Origin: JBFMFE01 sp040752295
Lineage (GTDB): Bacteria > UBP15 > UBA6099 > JBFMBQ01
Direction: 5' to 3'
NCBI GenBank assembly: GCA_040752295.1
Contig: JBFMFE010000156.1
Location: 1 to 14,813, forward strand
DNA length: 14,813 bases
The notes under the pieces were generated by a model. That model was not told where the DNA came from, did no database searches, and was given only the letters and a program-made list of their open reading frames with translations. The translations under genes were made by a program, and so were the position numbers. Shown here piece by piece: positions 1 through 6,774 of the stretch; the stretch's first letter is position 1, and each line of letters starts with the position of its first letter.

Positions 1-589
1 CGAGGGCGATGTCCGACACGTAGAGCACCGACGTGCCGCCCACATCGCGTTCCCCGAAAACGCGCTTTATGTACCTGCCGGGATTATCCCGTATGCGTCC
101 GCGCGCCTCTTCGATCAGGTCGTCGCGGCTGCCGAAGACGGTCGCCTCCCGCGGGCATGCCTCGGTGCAGGCGGGCTGCAAGCCCTCCCTGAGCCTGGGA
201 TAGCACATGACGCACTTTCTGACGTAGGGAACCGCGGACGCCCAGTCGTAGCGCGGGACGCCGTACGGGCACGCCATCATGCAGTAGCGGCAGCCGATGC
301 ACCTGCCGGCGTCGTAAATCACGGGACCTTCCTTCGTCTTGCGCAAAGCCCCGACGGGGCACGCCGAGACGCAGGCAGGCTCGAGGCAGTGGCGGCAGTG
401 CTTTCGCACGTAACGTTTTCCGGGCATGGAAATTATGCTCGTCCACCTCGTCGCAGAAAGCCCGTCCGGGTTCGCATCGCGGAGGGGGACGTCCGGACCG
501 AGGTTGTTTGCGGTCTTGCAGGCTTCGACGCACTTTTCGCAGCCGATGCACTTCGTAACGTCGGTCAGTATCGCGGGTTTCACGACCAT
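1..589 (-). CDS. Four-cluster [4Fe-4S] ferredoxin-like electron-transfer subunit (HmcB/DsrO/HybA/NrfC type), partial
   Basis: The reading frame starts at ATG 589 and stays open to the left edge, giving 196 visible residues with no stop. It has the sixteen cysteines of a four-[4Fe-4S] electron-wire subunit: C14/17/20/24, C65/68/73/77, C97/100/103/107 and C126/129/141/145, the last group with the long CxxC-x11-CxxxC spacing usual in this family. No Tat or Sec signal is visible at the N-terminus, so the visible start suggests a cytoplasmic subunit. The start overlaps the stop of the upstream cytochrome gene (TGATG), and GGAGG lies 8 bases upstream, so translation is probably coupled. In related Hmc, Dsr, Psr and Nrf complexes this subunit passes electrons between a membrane partner (often NrfD-like) and a catalytic or cytochrome subunit. 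That partner would lie beyond the left edge. The family is clear; the complex it belongs to is inferred. Confidence 0.9.
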   Translation of the reverse strand, partial: MVVKPAILTDVTKCIGCEKCVEACKTANNLGPDVPLRDANPDGLSATRWTSIISMPGKRYVRKHCRHCLEPACVSACPVGALRKTKEGPVIYDAGRCIGCRYCMMACPYGVPRYDWASAVPYVRKCVMCYPRLREGLQPACTEACPREATVFGSRDDLIEEARGRIRDNPGRYIKRVFGERDVGGTSVLYVSDIAL

Positions 590-1290
590 CACACACCGCC
601 CTCCTTGCCCAGGGCGGCGGCGACTTTCTCCCCGGCGTCGGGCACGAATTTCCAGCCGGTCTCGGAGGAAAACCTGATCGTGGCGTACAGAGCCGCGTGG
701 GACAGTTTCGTGAACGGAATCATGACAATCACCGCCTCGGCGCCGAGGAAGTGAAGGAGCAGCGCCACGTTGTACGGGATCGGCGACAACCATGGATGCG
801 ACGAGAAAAACCCGGTCAAAAACACGGCGAACAGAAGCGCGAGCACGCCGTAGTCGAACGCGCCGCTCAGAAACCGCGCCTTCCTGTCCCAGAGCCGTAT
901 GCCGAAGAGAATCCCAATTGACGCGAGCGCCAGTATCGTCAGCGGGTCGGCGACCGCGGTTGAAAAAGCGTACCATGAAACCCCGAGCGCTTTTTTCCAC
1001 AGTCCGACGTGACCGGCGAAAAACACGGGGATCAGTATCACGCCGGCGTGAAACGCGAACGAGGCGAAACTCTGAAGCGGCATCAGCCGGTGGAGCCGGG
1101 AAAAGGGGATCGTCCATTCGAGCGTCGTTTTCAGGATTTGTTTCGCGGGGAGTGTCCTGTCGCCCGCCCTCCTCCGCGCTTCGACGACAGCCCAGACCTG
1201 GAGCAGCACCAGCCTCGCGGCTCCAAGCAGCATGAGGACGAACGCGAACCTGAAAAGCGGTCCCACGGCGAACGATATCCATTGTTCCAT
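589..1290 (-). CDS. NarI/DsrM/HmcE-like membrane cytochrome b subunit
   Basis: This 233-residue protein has about five hydrophobic helices (near residues 12-34, 75-98, 115-133, 147-166 and 174-195), as in the nitrate reductase gamma/DsrM/HmcE/TmcC family. Histidines that could ligate haem b lie in or beside the helices: H81, H94, H180 and H198, with H67 and H165 near the membrane faces. I chose ATG 1290 over the longer in-frame start at 1311 because GGAGG sits 8 bases before it and the product begins MEQWISFAVG. The gene lies 52 bases downstream of the CCG iron-sulfur gene and overlaps the following ferredoxin gene by one base. In characterised relatives this subunit exchanges electrons with the quinone pool and anchors the CCG subunit to the membrane. 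The fold assignment is firm. The exact subfamily (DsrM, HmcE or TmcC) cannot be settled by eye. Confidence 0.85.
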   Translation of the reverse strand: MEQWISFAVGPLFRFAFVLMLLGAARLVLLQVWAVVEARRRAGDRTLPAKQILKTTLEWTIPFSRLHRLMPLQSFASFAFHAGVILIPVFFAGHVGLWKKALGVSWYAFSTAVADPLTILALASIGILFGIRLWDRKARFLSGAFDYGVLALLFAVFLTGFFSSHPWLSPIPYNVALLLHFLGAEAVIVMIPFTKLSHAALYATIRFSSETGWKFVPDAGEKVAAALGKEGGV

Positions 1291-1342
1291 CGCGAATCCC
1301 TCCGGCGGCAAGGTTTATCCGCGGCGGCGCGAACGCCGGGCG

Positions 1343-2836
1343 TCAGTCGAATATGAACGCCTTGAGAAGCAGGTCGTGAAGACCGACGACCTGAACACCG
1401 TCCAGCCCGTTGTCTTCGCACACCTCTCTGACCTGCTTCTTGCAGTTGGCGCAGGGCGCGACGACGTAGTGCGCGCCGGTGTCCTTTATCTGATCGGCTT
1501 TTTTGCCGCCCATGACGGTCGTCCTGAACCTGCGAATCTCGTCAATGGACACGGTCCCGCCGCCTCCGCCGCAGCACAGGTTGTACTGTCCGCCGGGCGT
1601 CATATCCACGAAATCCCTGCATATATGCCGCAGCAGGATGCGCGGCTGTTCGATGATCCACTTCGAGCGCGCGATGTTGCAGGGGTCGTGGTAGGTCACG
1701 CGCTCCTCGATGACTTTCGGCTTCAGCCTGAGCTTTCCTTCGAGGAACCTGCGGCACGTGTACTCCATGATGTTCACGACCGGGGGCGGGTCGGGCTGTC
1801 CATAAACGGGGACGAAGAACTTCGCCGAGCGCGAGGCGTGCCCGCACTCGCCTATGAGGATCGTGCGCCCCAGCCGCCGACATTCGGCGACTTCCTGCCG
1901 GATGATCCGCCCGAGCATGAAATCGCTGTAGAACAGACCGTAGTTGATCCCGTCGAAGTTCCGCGTGCCGATAGTCCAGTTGTCGGCGTCGCCTGCGGCG
2001 TACATCGCGGCGGCGTTGCCCATCAGTGTGTCGGGTTCGAGGAGGTAGTCGCTCACGGCGGGGAAAAAGACGTACTCGACGCCTTCCCTGTCCAGCGGGA
2101 ACCCGATGCCTTTGAAGCCGAACATTTCCGCGAGTTCCTCTTCCAGGAACTCGACCGTGTCCTTAAGCGCCGCGACCGGAACGGCGGAAGTGTTGCGCGT
2201 TGCGCCTTCGAGCTGCTCGCGCGTCGCGACGACGAGCGCCTTTGGGGCAAGCCCGATCTCGGAAAGGATGTACCTTGCGAGGTGCGTCATGAGACCGTGA
2301 TCGATCCCCATGGGGCACTCGAGCGCGCACCGGCGGCAGGCGGTGCACTTGTAAACGGCTTCGGCGAGTTCGTCGAGTCTTTCGTCCGTGAGGCGTCCGT
2401 TGCCGGACAGCTTTCCCCGGACCCACCCGCCGAGCGTGAAGTGCCGCCTGTAAACGTCCAAAAGCAGTTTTGTTCTGTAACAGGGAATGTGCCGCGGGTC
2501 GCCGCTCGCCTGAAACACCTGACACATCGCGGTGCAGCGCGAGCATCTTGCTCCGATCCGGGAATAAAGGTCAACGATGTGACGGTAGTTTGAATGCTGC
2601 AAAACGGCGGCAAAGGCTTCCAGGAAACGCTCCGGGCGGTTCTGCGTGACGAGCCTGTCGCGCTCTACATAGTATGAGTACCTGTATTCCTTCTTTTTTG
2701 TTTTTTTGATGAGTTCTCTGATTATCTGATGCTCGAGTATCTCTTTTCCGTCCTGAACCGCGGCGGCGGGACTTTTCACTTCTTCATCCTGTTTTTTCTC
2801 TTCGGAGTCGCGCACTTTCAATTTCGTGTCTTTCAT
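1343..2836 (-). CDS. CCG-domain iron-sulfur protein (HdrD/DsrK/HmcF/TmcB-like)
   Basis: This is a 497-residue soluble protein. Two ferredoxin-type [4Fe-4S] sites lie at C98/C101/C105/C119 and C164/C167/C170/C174. A C-terminal cysteine-rich CCG domain follows, with C386, C421-C422-G and C462-x2-C465, which in HdrB/HdrD/DsrK binds the catalytic noncubane [4Fe-4S] cluster. An ECGH motif at 330-333 and HDPCNIAR at 383-390 are typical of the DsrK/HmcF branch. Only one full CCG motif is present. The N-terminus (1-55) is highly charged and has no membrane helix. I chose ATG 2836 because GGAGG lies about 10 bases upstream and because the in-frame extension to 3286 would run through the predicted sigma-54 promoter and is not conserved-looking sequence. 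It is the first gene of the leftward operon; known relatives oxidise or reduce thiol/disulfide or quinone-linked carriers together with a NarI-type partner. The real substrate is unknown. Confidence 0.88.
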   Translation of the reverse strand: MKDTKLKVRDSEEKKQDEEVKSPAAAVQDGKEILEHQIIRELIKKTKKKEYRYSYYVERDRLVTQNRPERFLEAFAAVLQHSNYRHIVDLYSRIGARCSRCTAMCQVFQASGDPRHIPCYRTKLLLDVYRRHFTLGGWVRGKLSGNGRLTDERLDELAEAVYKCTACRRCALECPMGIDHGLMTHLARYILSEIGLAPKALVVATREQLEGATRNTSAVPVAALKDTVEFLEEELAEMFGFKGIGFPLDREGVEYVFFPAVSDYLLEPDTLMGNAAAMYAAGDADNWTIGTRNFDGINYGLFYSDFMLGRIIRQEVAECRRLGRTILIGECGHASRSAKFFVPVYGQPDPPPVVNIMEYTCRRFLEGKLRLKPKVIEERVTYHDPCNIARSKWIIEQPRILLRHICRDFVDMTPGGQYNLCCGGGGGTVSIDEIRRFRTTVMGGKKADQIKDTGAHYVVAPCANCKKQVREVCEDNGLDGVQVVGLHDLLLKAFIFD

Positions 2837-2925
2837 GGCTTCACAGCCTCCCGCCGCGCTCGGATTCGCGTTCGCGAAACGAGCCGTTGCGCGCTGAAAG
2901 TGAAACGAACCACATCGGCTTGTTA

Positions 2926-2941
2926 TGCAATGTCCGTGCCA
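2926..2941 (-). promoter_or_regulatory. Sigma-54 (-24/-12) promoter for the leftward redox operon
   Basis: Read on the minus strand this is TGGCAC-GGACA-TTGCA, an exact match to the core sigma-54 consensus with the correct five-base spacer. Counting 12 bases from the GC of the -12 element puts the transcription start near 2915 and leaves a leader of about 79 bases before ATG 2836. A sigma-54 activator is encoded at 4535-5887, so a cognate regulator is at hand. Confidence 0.8.
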
Positions 2942-2943
2942 TC

Positions 2944-2961
2944 CTGTGAAATTTTTCACAG
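2944..2961. promoter_or_regulatory. CRP/FNR-type palindromic operator
   Basis: CTGTGAAA-TT-TTTCACAG is a perfect 8-base inverted repeat with a 2-base centre, and it contains TGTGA-N6-TCACA, the classic CRP/FNR-family site. It begins three bases upstream of the -24 element of the leftward promoter, centred near -37. That position could block RNA polymerase or alter promoter access. No CRP/FNR gene is in the window, so the protein that binds is unknown. Confidence 0.6.
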
Positions 2962-2990
2962 ACTTGAAAAAACCCCGCGAAACGAACGGT

Positions 2991-3016
2991 GTTGCAGGCT
3001 CTGCAATATCTGCAAC
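2991..3016. promoter_or_regulatory. Inverted-repeat cluster, candidate enhancer (UAS) for the sigma-54 activator
   Basis: GTTGCAG (2991-2997), CTGCAA (3001-3006) and CTGCAAC (3010-3016) form two overlapping inverted pairs sharing the first arm. The site lies about 75-100 bases upstream of the predicted leftward start, where enhancer-binding proteins usually bind. The same GTTGCA/TGCAAC half-sites recur at 3322-3346. Binding by the nearby activator is inferred. Confidence 0.4.
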
Positions 3017-3321
3017 TTGACAAACCCTTGAGACCTTGAATAATACTGGCTGTTTGAATGAAGGCGATTGTTTGTTTGTAAAATGATTTCCGCCGCAAAG
3101 AACCTCGTTCAAATTACCTTCGCTTTTCGTTTTGAAAAACAGCCTGAAAAAGCCGTTATTTTCCGAGCCTGGACTGAGCGGACCCTGGAAAACTACTTTT
3201 TTAAGCGGGTGTTGAAAAAGCAACGGACATCGGAGAAGTTTTGCCGTCTTCGCCGGCAAATCGGAACGAGCCGAAAATCGTGACAATAAGAGTCAAATTA
3301 AACCAATTGAAGATGCAGTTA

Positions 3322-3346
3322 TGCAACAGTAGCGATGCGAGTTGCA
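3322..3346. promoter_or_regulatory. Inverted repeat TGCAAC-N13-GTTGCA, candidate activator or repressor site
   Basis: TGCAAC (3322-3327) and GTTGCA (3341-3346) are perfect complements separated by 13 bases. The right arm overlaps the -35 box of the sigma-70 promoter at 3342-3370. The site also lies about 150-170 bases upstream of the predicted rightward sigma-54 start. Such a position would let one protein repress the housekeeping promoter and activate the sigma-54 promoter. Confidence 0.4.
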
Positions 3347-3370
3347 ATTATGCGGCTTTTGTCTTATAAT
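3342..3370 (+). promoter_or_regulatory. Sigma-70 type promoter for the NifX-DUF1847/activator operon
   Basis: TTGCAA (3342-3347), a 17-base spacer and a perfect TATAAT (3365-3370) predict a start near 3377. It would give basal transcription of the regulator operon, independent of sigma-54. Confidence 0.6.
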
Positions 3371-3467
3371 TATATGAGGGGCTGAAGCGGGTCCATGAGC
3401 GCGCCGGAATCTGAATCGGCGTTTGAATCACGAAAAACCCGCGCGGGTTCTCGTGAGAGAAGGTTTT

Positions 3468-3483
3468 TGGCACAGACCTTGCA
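3468..3483 (+). promoter_or_regulatory. Sigma-54 (-24/-12) promoter facing the NifX-DUF1847/activator operon
   Basis: TGGCAC-AGACC-TTGCA matches the sigma-54 core consensus exactly with the correct spacing. The predicted transcription start is near 3494. That is downstream of the ATG at 3484, which abuts the -12 element, so transcripts from this promoter would have to use a later start (GTG 3496 or ATG 3517). Confidence 0.7.
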
Positions 3484-4518
3484 ATGCCCGTTTACGTGCG
3501 TGACGTACGTATTGCCATGCCGTTGTTCGGCACAAGGGTCGCGCCGAGGTGCCGCCATTCAAACGAAACGCTGTTCGCCCGCATATCGGGCGGGAAAGTC
3601 GTGACGAAAAAAGTGGTTCCTACAATCGAATCCAGCGTGCGGCAGCGTGTCGAGATGCTCCTGGAGATGGGCGTGGACACGTTTGTATGCGGCGGCATCG
3701 AGCGCGATTTTTTCGAATCCGTTTCCGACGCCGGGATTCAAGTCATTGACAACGTCGCCGGCGAAGCCGGTCACGTTCTGTCAAAGCTCTCTTCGGGCGC
3801 CCTGAAACCCTGGCATGGCTACGGGCGGACGGAAAACGACGTTAAGCCGGACAGGACGGCACAGCACAGAAACATCGTCCAGCAACAGCGCATCTTCTCC
3901 GAACTCGAAACGCCCGGCGCCGCAAACGGGGCGTCCCTCTTCGACTGCACGAGGTGCGAGTCACAGGAATGCCTTCTGGGTAAAGACTGCGTCGGGATAA
4001 GAAACGAGTCCATGCGCCTGACCAGGAAGGAGGAAGTCCACAGGGAAACCAGGATCAGCGCTTACGTATCCTCGGACTGTCTCGGCGCCATGTGCCGGAT
4101 CGAGGAGCTGATCGAATACCTCGCCGGAATGGAATACGGGACCGTCGGGATTGCGTTCTGCGTTGACCTTTTAAGAGAAGCCCGGGTTCTATCCGCCCTG
4201 CTCGGCAGGAAGTTCGACGTCGTCGCGGTGAGCTGCAAGGTGGGAGGGATAGAAAAAAGCGACCTGGGTCTTCCGCGGATGACAAGCTCATCGTTCGAGC
4301 CGGCGTGCAATCCGGTCGGGCAGGCGCTCGTGCTGAAGGAGCACAAGTGCGAGATCGCGGTCTGCGCAGGGCTGTGCACGGGCGTTGACATAACCCTTCA
4401 GAAAAACCTGTCAATACCCGTTACGGGGCTGATAGTGAAAGACCGGCTTCTGGCGAACAATCCGTCGGCGGCGTTATTCTCTCATTACCATGTACGCAAC
4501 ATAATGAGGGAACTCTGA
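3484..4518 (+). CDS. NifX/FeMo-cofactor-binding-like domain fused to DUF1847
   Basis: The product has up to 344 residues. Residues 8-105 resemble the dinitrogenase iron-molybdenum cofactor-binding fold (NifX/NifB C-terminal family): a RIAMPLFGTRVAPRC first strand, then a VDTFVCGG strand. Residues 153-344 match DUF1847: a CxxCx4CxxxxxC cluster at C155/C158/C163/C169, then C199, C204, AFCVDL (C226), SCK (C251), EPACNP (C275) and VCAGLC (C294/C298), ending with the VKDRLLANNP and AALFSHYH features of that family. Eleven cysteines in this domain point to a metal or Fe-S cofactor. ATG 3484 gives the longest form and is usable from the sigma-70 promoter. From the sigma-54 promoter GTG 3496, which keeps the first beta-strand, is the better start. 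The gene lies 16 bases upstream of the sigma-54 activator, so a sensory or cofactor role for that regulon is plausible but unproven. Confidence 0.85.
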   Translation: MPVYVRDVRIAMPLFGTRVAPRCRHSNETLFARISGGKVVTKKVVPTIESSVRQRVEMLLEMGVDTFVCGGIERDFFESVSDAGIQVIDNVAGEAGHVLSKLSSGALKPWHGYGRTENDVKPDRTAQHRNIVQQQRIFSELETPGAANGASLFDCTRCESQECLLGKDCVGIRNESMRLTRKEEVHRETRISAYVSSDCLGAMCRIEELIEYLAGMEYGTVGIAFCVDLLREARVLSALLGRKFDVVAVSCKVGGIEKSDLGLPRMTSSSFEPACNPVGQALVLKEHKCEIAVCAGLCTGVDITLQKNLSIPVTGLIVKDRLLANNPSAALFSHYHVRNIMREL

Positions 4519-4534
4519 ACCCGTAAGGCGCGAC

Positions 4535-5887
4535 ATGAAAAACGGAACCGAACGGGAGATTTTCGAGATCATTTTCAACAGCATCAACGAGGGGGTTTTT
4601 TCGACCGACCGCGACTGCCGCGTCACGTCTTTCAACACCGCGGCGGAGAAGATTTCGGGTTTTAAAAAGGAAGAAGTCATCGGTCAGTACTGCTTTGACA
4701 TTTTCCGCACCGATCTATGCCAGAGCCAGTGCGCGCTCAGAACGACCATCCAGCAGGGAAAGCCCATAGACAACGTGCGCGTCAACATACTGACCCGCGA
4801 CGGCAGGAGCGTGCCCATAAACGTAAGCACGACGGTTCTCGTGAACGAGGACGGAGAGGTTTTCGGCGCACTCGAATTTTTCCGCGACCTGTCGGAAATC
4901 GAGGAGCTTCGAAAACAGTTGTCCGGTTCGTTCAAGTTTAATGACCTCGTAAGCAGCAACGCCGAGATGAAGGAGCTGTTCAACCTCCTGCCGGAAGTCG
5001 CGCAGTCGGAGTGCAACGTTCTGATACAGGGGCCGAGCGGGTCGGGAAAAGAGTTGTTCGCGAAGGCGCTTCATACCCTCAGCTCAAGAAAAAACGGTCA
5101 GTACATCAAAGTCAACTGCGCGGCTCTGCCCGACAATCTTCTGGAGTCCGAGCTTTTCGGATACGTGAAAGGGGCTTTCACGGACGCGCGCCGCGACAAG
5201 CCAGGACGCTTCGAGCTTGCAAAGGGTGGCACAATACTGCTTGACGAGATCGGGGACATGTCAATCGCGCTCCAGTCGAAACTCCTCCGCGTCGTACAGG
5301 AAGGCGAGGTTCAGCCGCTCGGTTCGACTAAAACCCTTTACACCGACGCCCGGATCATCGCGTCAACCAACCGCGACCTGCGGAAAATGGTCGCCGAAGG
5401 CGGGTTCCGCGAGGACCTTTTCTACCGGCTGAACGTGATCACGATAAACATCCCGCCCCTCTCGAGGCGCCGGGAAGACATACCCCTGCTGATAGACCAC
5501 TTCATGAACCGCCAGCGCCTCATGTCCGGCAAGGACATCCGCAGGATGTCGCCCGAAGCGGTGGAAATCCTGATGAGATACGGTTACCCCGGAAACGTGA
5601 GGGAACTCGAAAACGCGATCGAACACGCGTTCGTCCTGTGCAAACGGGACGTAATAAGCGTCGAGCATCTGCCGCGCGGTATCGTTGATTTCTCGCCGTC
5701 ACGGGAAACCGGCTCGGGGGAACCGGGTTACAACCCGCTCATGCTCGCTGAAGCCGGGGAAATTCAACGCACGCTCAAAAAACACAACGGCAACAGGCTC
5801 CGTGCCGCGAAGGAACTCGGACTCCACCGGACGACACTCTGGCGGAAAATGAAAAGGTACGGCATCGCCGTTTCAAAGGGCGGATAA
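4535..5887 (+). CDS. PAS-domain sigma-54-dependent transcriptional activator
   Basis: The 450-residue protein has the layout PAS - AAA+ - Fis helix-turn-helix. The PAS domain (about 8-125) carries a C62-x3-C66 pair plus C53, an arrangement that could bind a redox cofactor or form a disulfide. The AAA+ domain has Walker A GPSGSGKE (166-173), the sigma-54 contact loop as GAFTDA (213-218) rather than the commonest GAFTGA, Walker B TILLDEIG (233-240), the FREDLFYRLNVI arginine-finger region and YPGNVRELENAIEHA. The C-terminal Fis-type HTH contains RAAKELGLHRTTLWRKMK. There is no receiver domain, so it is not a classical two-component regulator; the PAS is the likely sensor. AAGG precedes ATG 4535 with short spacing. 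Its most likely targets are the two -24/-12 promoters upstream. Confidence 0.95.
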   Translation: MKNGTEREIFEIIFNSINEGVFSTDRDCRVTSFNTAAEKISGFKKEEVIGQYCFDIFRTDLCQSQCALRTTIQQGKPIDNVRVNILTRDGRSVPINVSTTVLVNEDGEVFGALEFFRDLSEIEELRKQLSGSFKFNDLVSSNAEMKELFNLLPEVAQSECNVLIQGPSGSGKELFAKALHTLSSRKNGQYIKVNCAALPDNLLESELFGYVKGAFTDARRDKPGRFELAKGGTILLDEIGDMSIALQSKLLRVVQEGEVQPLGSTKTLYTDARIIASTNRDLRKMVAEGGFREDLFYRLNVITINIPPLSRRREDIPLLIDHFMNRQRLMSGKDIRRMSPEAVEILMRYGYPGNVRELENAIEHAFVLCKRDVISVEHLPRGIVDFSPSRETGSGEPGYNPLMLAEAGEIQRTLKKHNGNRLRAAKELGLHRTTLWRKMKRYGIAVSKGG

Positions 5888-5922
5888 CTACACGGGACTT
5901 TATCGCCGCATCGCTGTTTTCA

Positions 5923-5996
5923 GCCGCGGATTAAACCATTCACAGCTCCTCCGCGCAATCCGCGGCCGGCCCGGGGCGGAATTCCCGACTTTTTTT
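5923..5996 (+). terminator. Inverted repeat and T-tract after the activator gene
   Basis: GCCGCGGATT (5923-5932) pairs perfectly with AATCCGCGGC (5957-5966). A second short stem, CGGG (5972-5975) with CCCG (5984-5987), is followed at once by a run of seven T (5990-5996). The second element has the form of an intrinsic terminator for the rightward operon ending at 5887, though its stem is short. Confidence 0.5.
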
Positions 5997-6001
5997 CTTA
6001 C

Positions 6002-6220
6002 TTCGATATTCCCTGTTCGACAGGCGGCATTCTCTTTTCATCTTTTTGCCGAACCGGCCGGCACGTCTGCGTACGGACCCGCCCCGGCAGGCAGTCCTGC
6101 CTGTGCCCCCTGCCTGCGATCTTGTTTCTCGTTTTTCCCTCTGCCACCCCGATCCCCTGACTCCGGGTCTTTCCTTTCAACATTCGACATTGCCTGTTCG
6201 ATATTCGATATTCTCTTTTC
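6002..6220. repeat. Pair of 38-base direct repeats enclosing a CAGGCAG palindrome
   Basis: Positions 6002-6039 and 6183-6220 align without gaps, with 31 of 38 bases identical. Both begin TTCGA and end ATTCTCTTTTC. Between them lies a perfect palindrome, CAGGCAG-TC-CTGCCTG (6088-6103), of the same sequence type as the palindromes at 11476-11747. I see no gene in 5888-6240. This is probably a degenerate non-autonomous repeat element. Confidence 0.5.
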
Positions 6221-6240
6221 TCAATTTCAGAGATGCTTCT

Positions 6241-6576
6241 TCACTTCGCCAAAGTGTTTCTCAAGCCGAAGTCCGCGTAGTCCACCCCGGGCGCGCTTTC
6301 GAAGCGCGCGCTCCAGCGGAAGAACTCGTCCGACCTGAGCGTTACGTGCCTCGAGCGCTCGGCTGTCGCGGACGGAGCGAGCGCCGGCAGCGTCACGGAG
6401 GTGGACTGGAACATGCGTCCGCGCGTGTCGTGGAATTCGAGGCGGATACGCACAGGGGGGACCTCCACGGGAAGGTCGTTTCTGACCAGGCACGTGAGCC
6501 GCGCGCCCTCCTTCCCGCCGGGGCGCACCGAAATCTTCAGAATGGACAGGAGCGGCTTACCGGGGGCGTTTTTCAT
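6241..6576 (-). CDS. Small FxLYD-like beta-sandwich protein
   Basis: The 111-residue product shows the alternating pattern of FxLYD/immunoglobulin-like domains: a first strand (LTCLVRNDL), a V(R)IRLEFHDTRGR segment, a LPALAPSATAERS segment and a terminal WSARFESAPG strand. In that family these small domains occur on secreted or membrane proteins. Here no signal peptide or membrane segment is visible, and an in-frame stop at 6598-6600 rules out any significant upstream extension. The Shine-Dalgarno site is weak. It stands alone on the minus strand between two rightward operons. G/C-rich third positions support it being real; the function is unknown. Confidence 0.5.
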   Translation of the reverse strand: MKNAPGKPLLSILKISVRPGGKEGARLTCLVRNDLPVEVPPVRIRLEFHDTRGRMFQSTSVTLPALAPSATAERSRHVTLRSDEFFRWSARFESAPGVDYADFGLRNTLAK

Positions 6577-6774
6577 GTCTCGGGAGAGCCGCGCGCCTCA
6601 TAAAATTTGGGCGCGGGGGTAAAGAAACGGCGTATTCAGCCGTATAAAATAAAGAGGTGAGCAGGCTTCCCTCATGGTGGCGCCGCGTCCGTAACGCTCC
6701 GCAAGCGCGGAAACAACGCGATGTATTATAGCACACGGGGGAAACCCCATACAGAGAACATGGAAAAGGGGTAA

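Noticed and set aside
84..596. 170-residue leftward frame over the ferredoxin gene
   Set aside because: It is frame-shifted relative to the sixteen-cysteine frame starting at 589 and is Arg-rich, as expected of a shadow frame in GC-rich DNA.
1232..2593. 453-residue rightward open frame
   Set aside because: It is antisense to the CCG iron-sulfur gene. It has no domain signature, and its length is explained by the GC-rich codon pattern of the true gene.
2837..3286. N-terminal extension of the CCG protein to ATG 3286
   Set aside because: It would translate through the sigma-54 promoter and operator region and has no family similarity; ATG 2836 has a good ribosome site.
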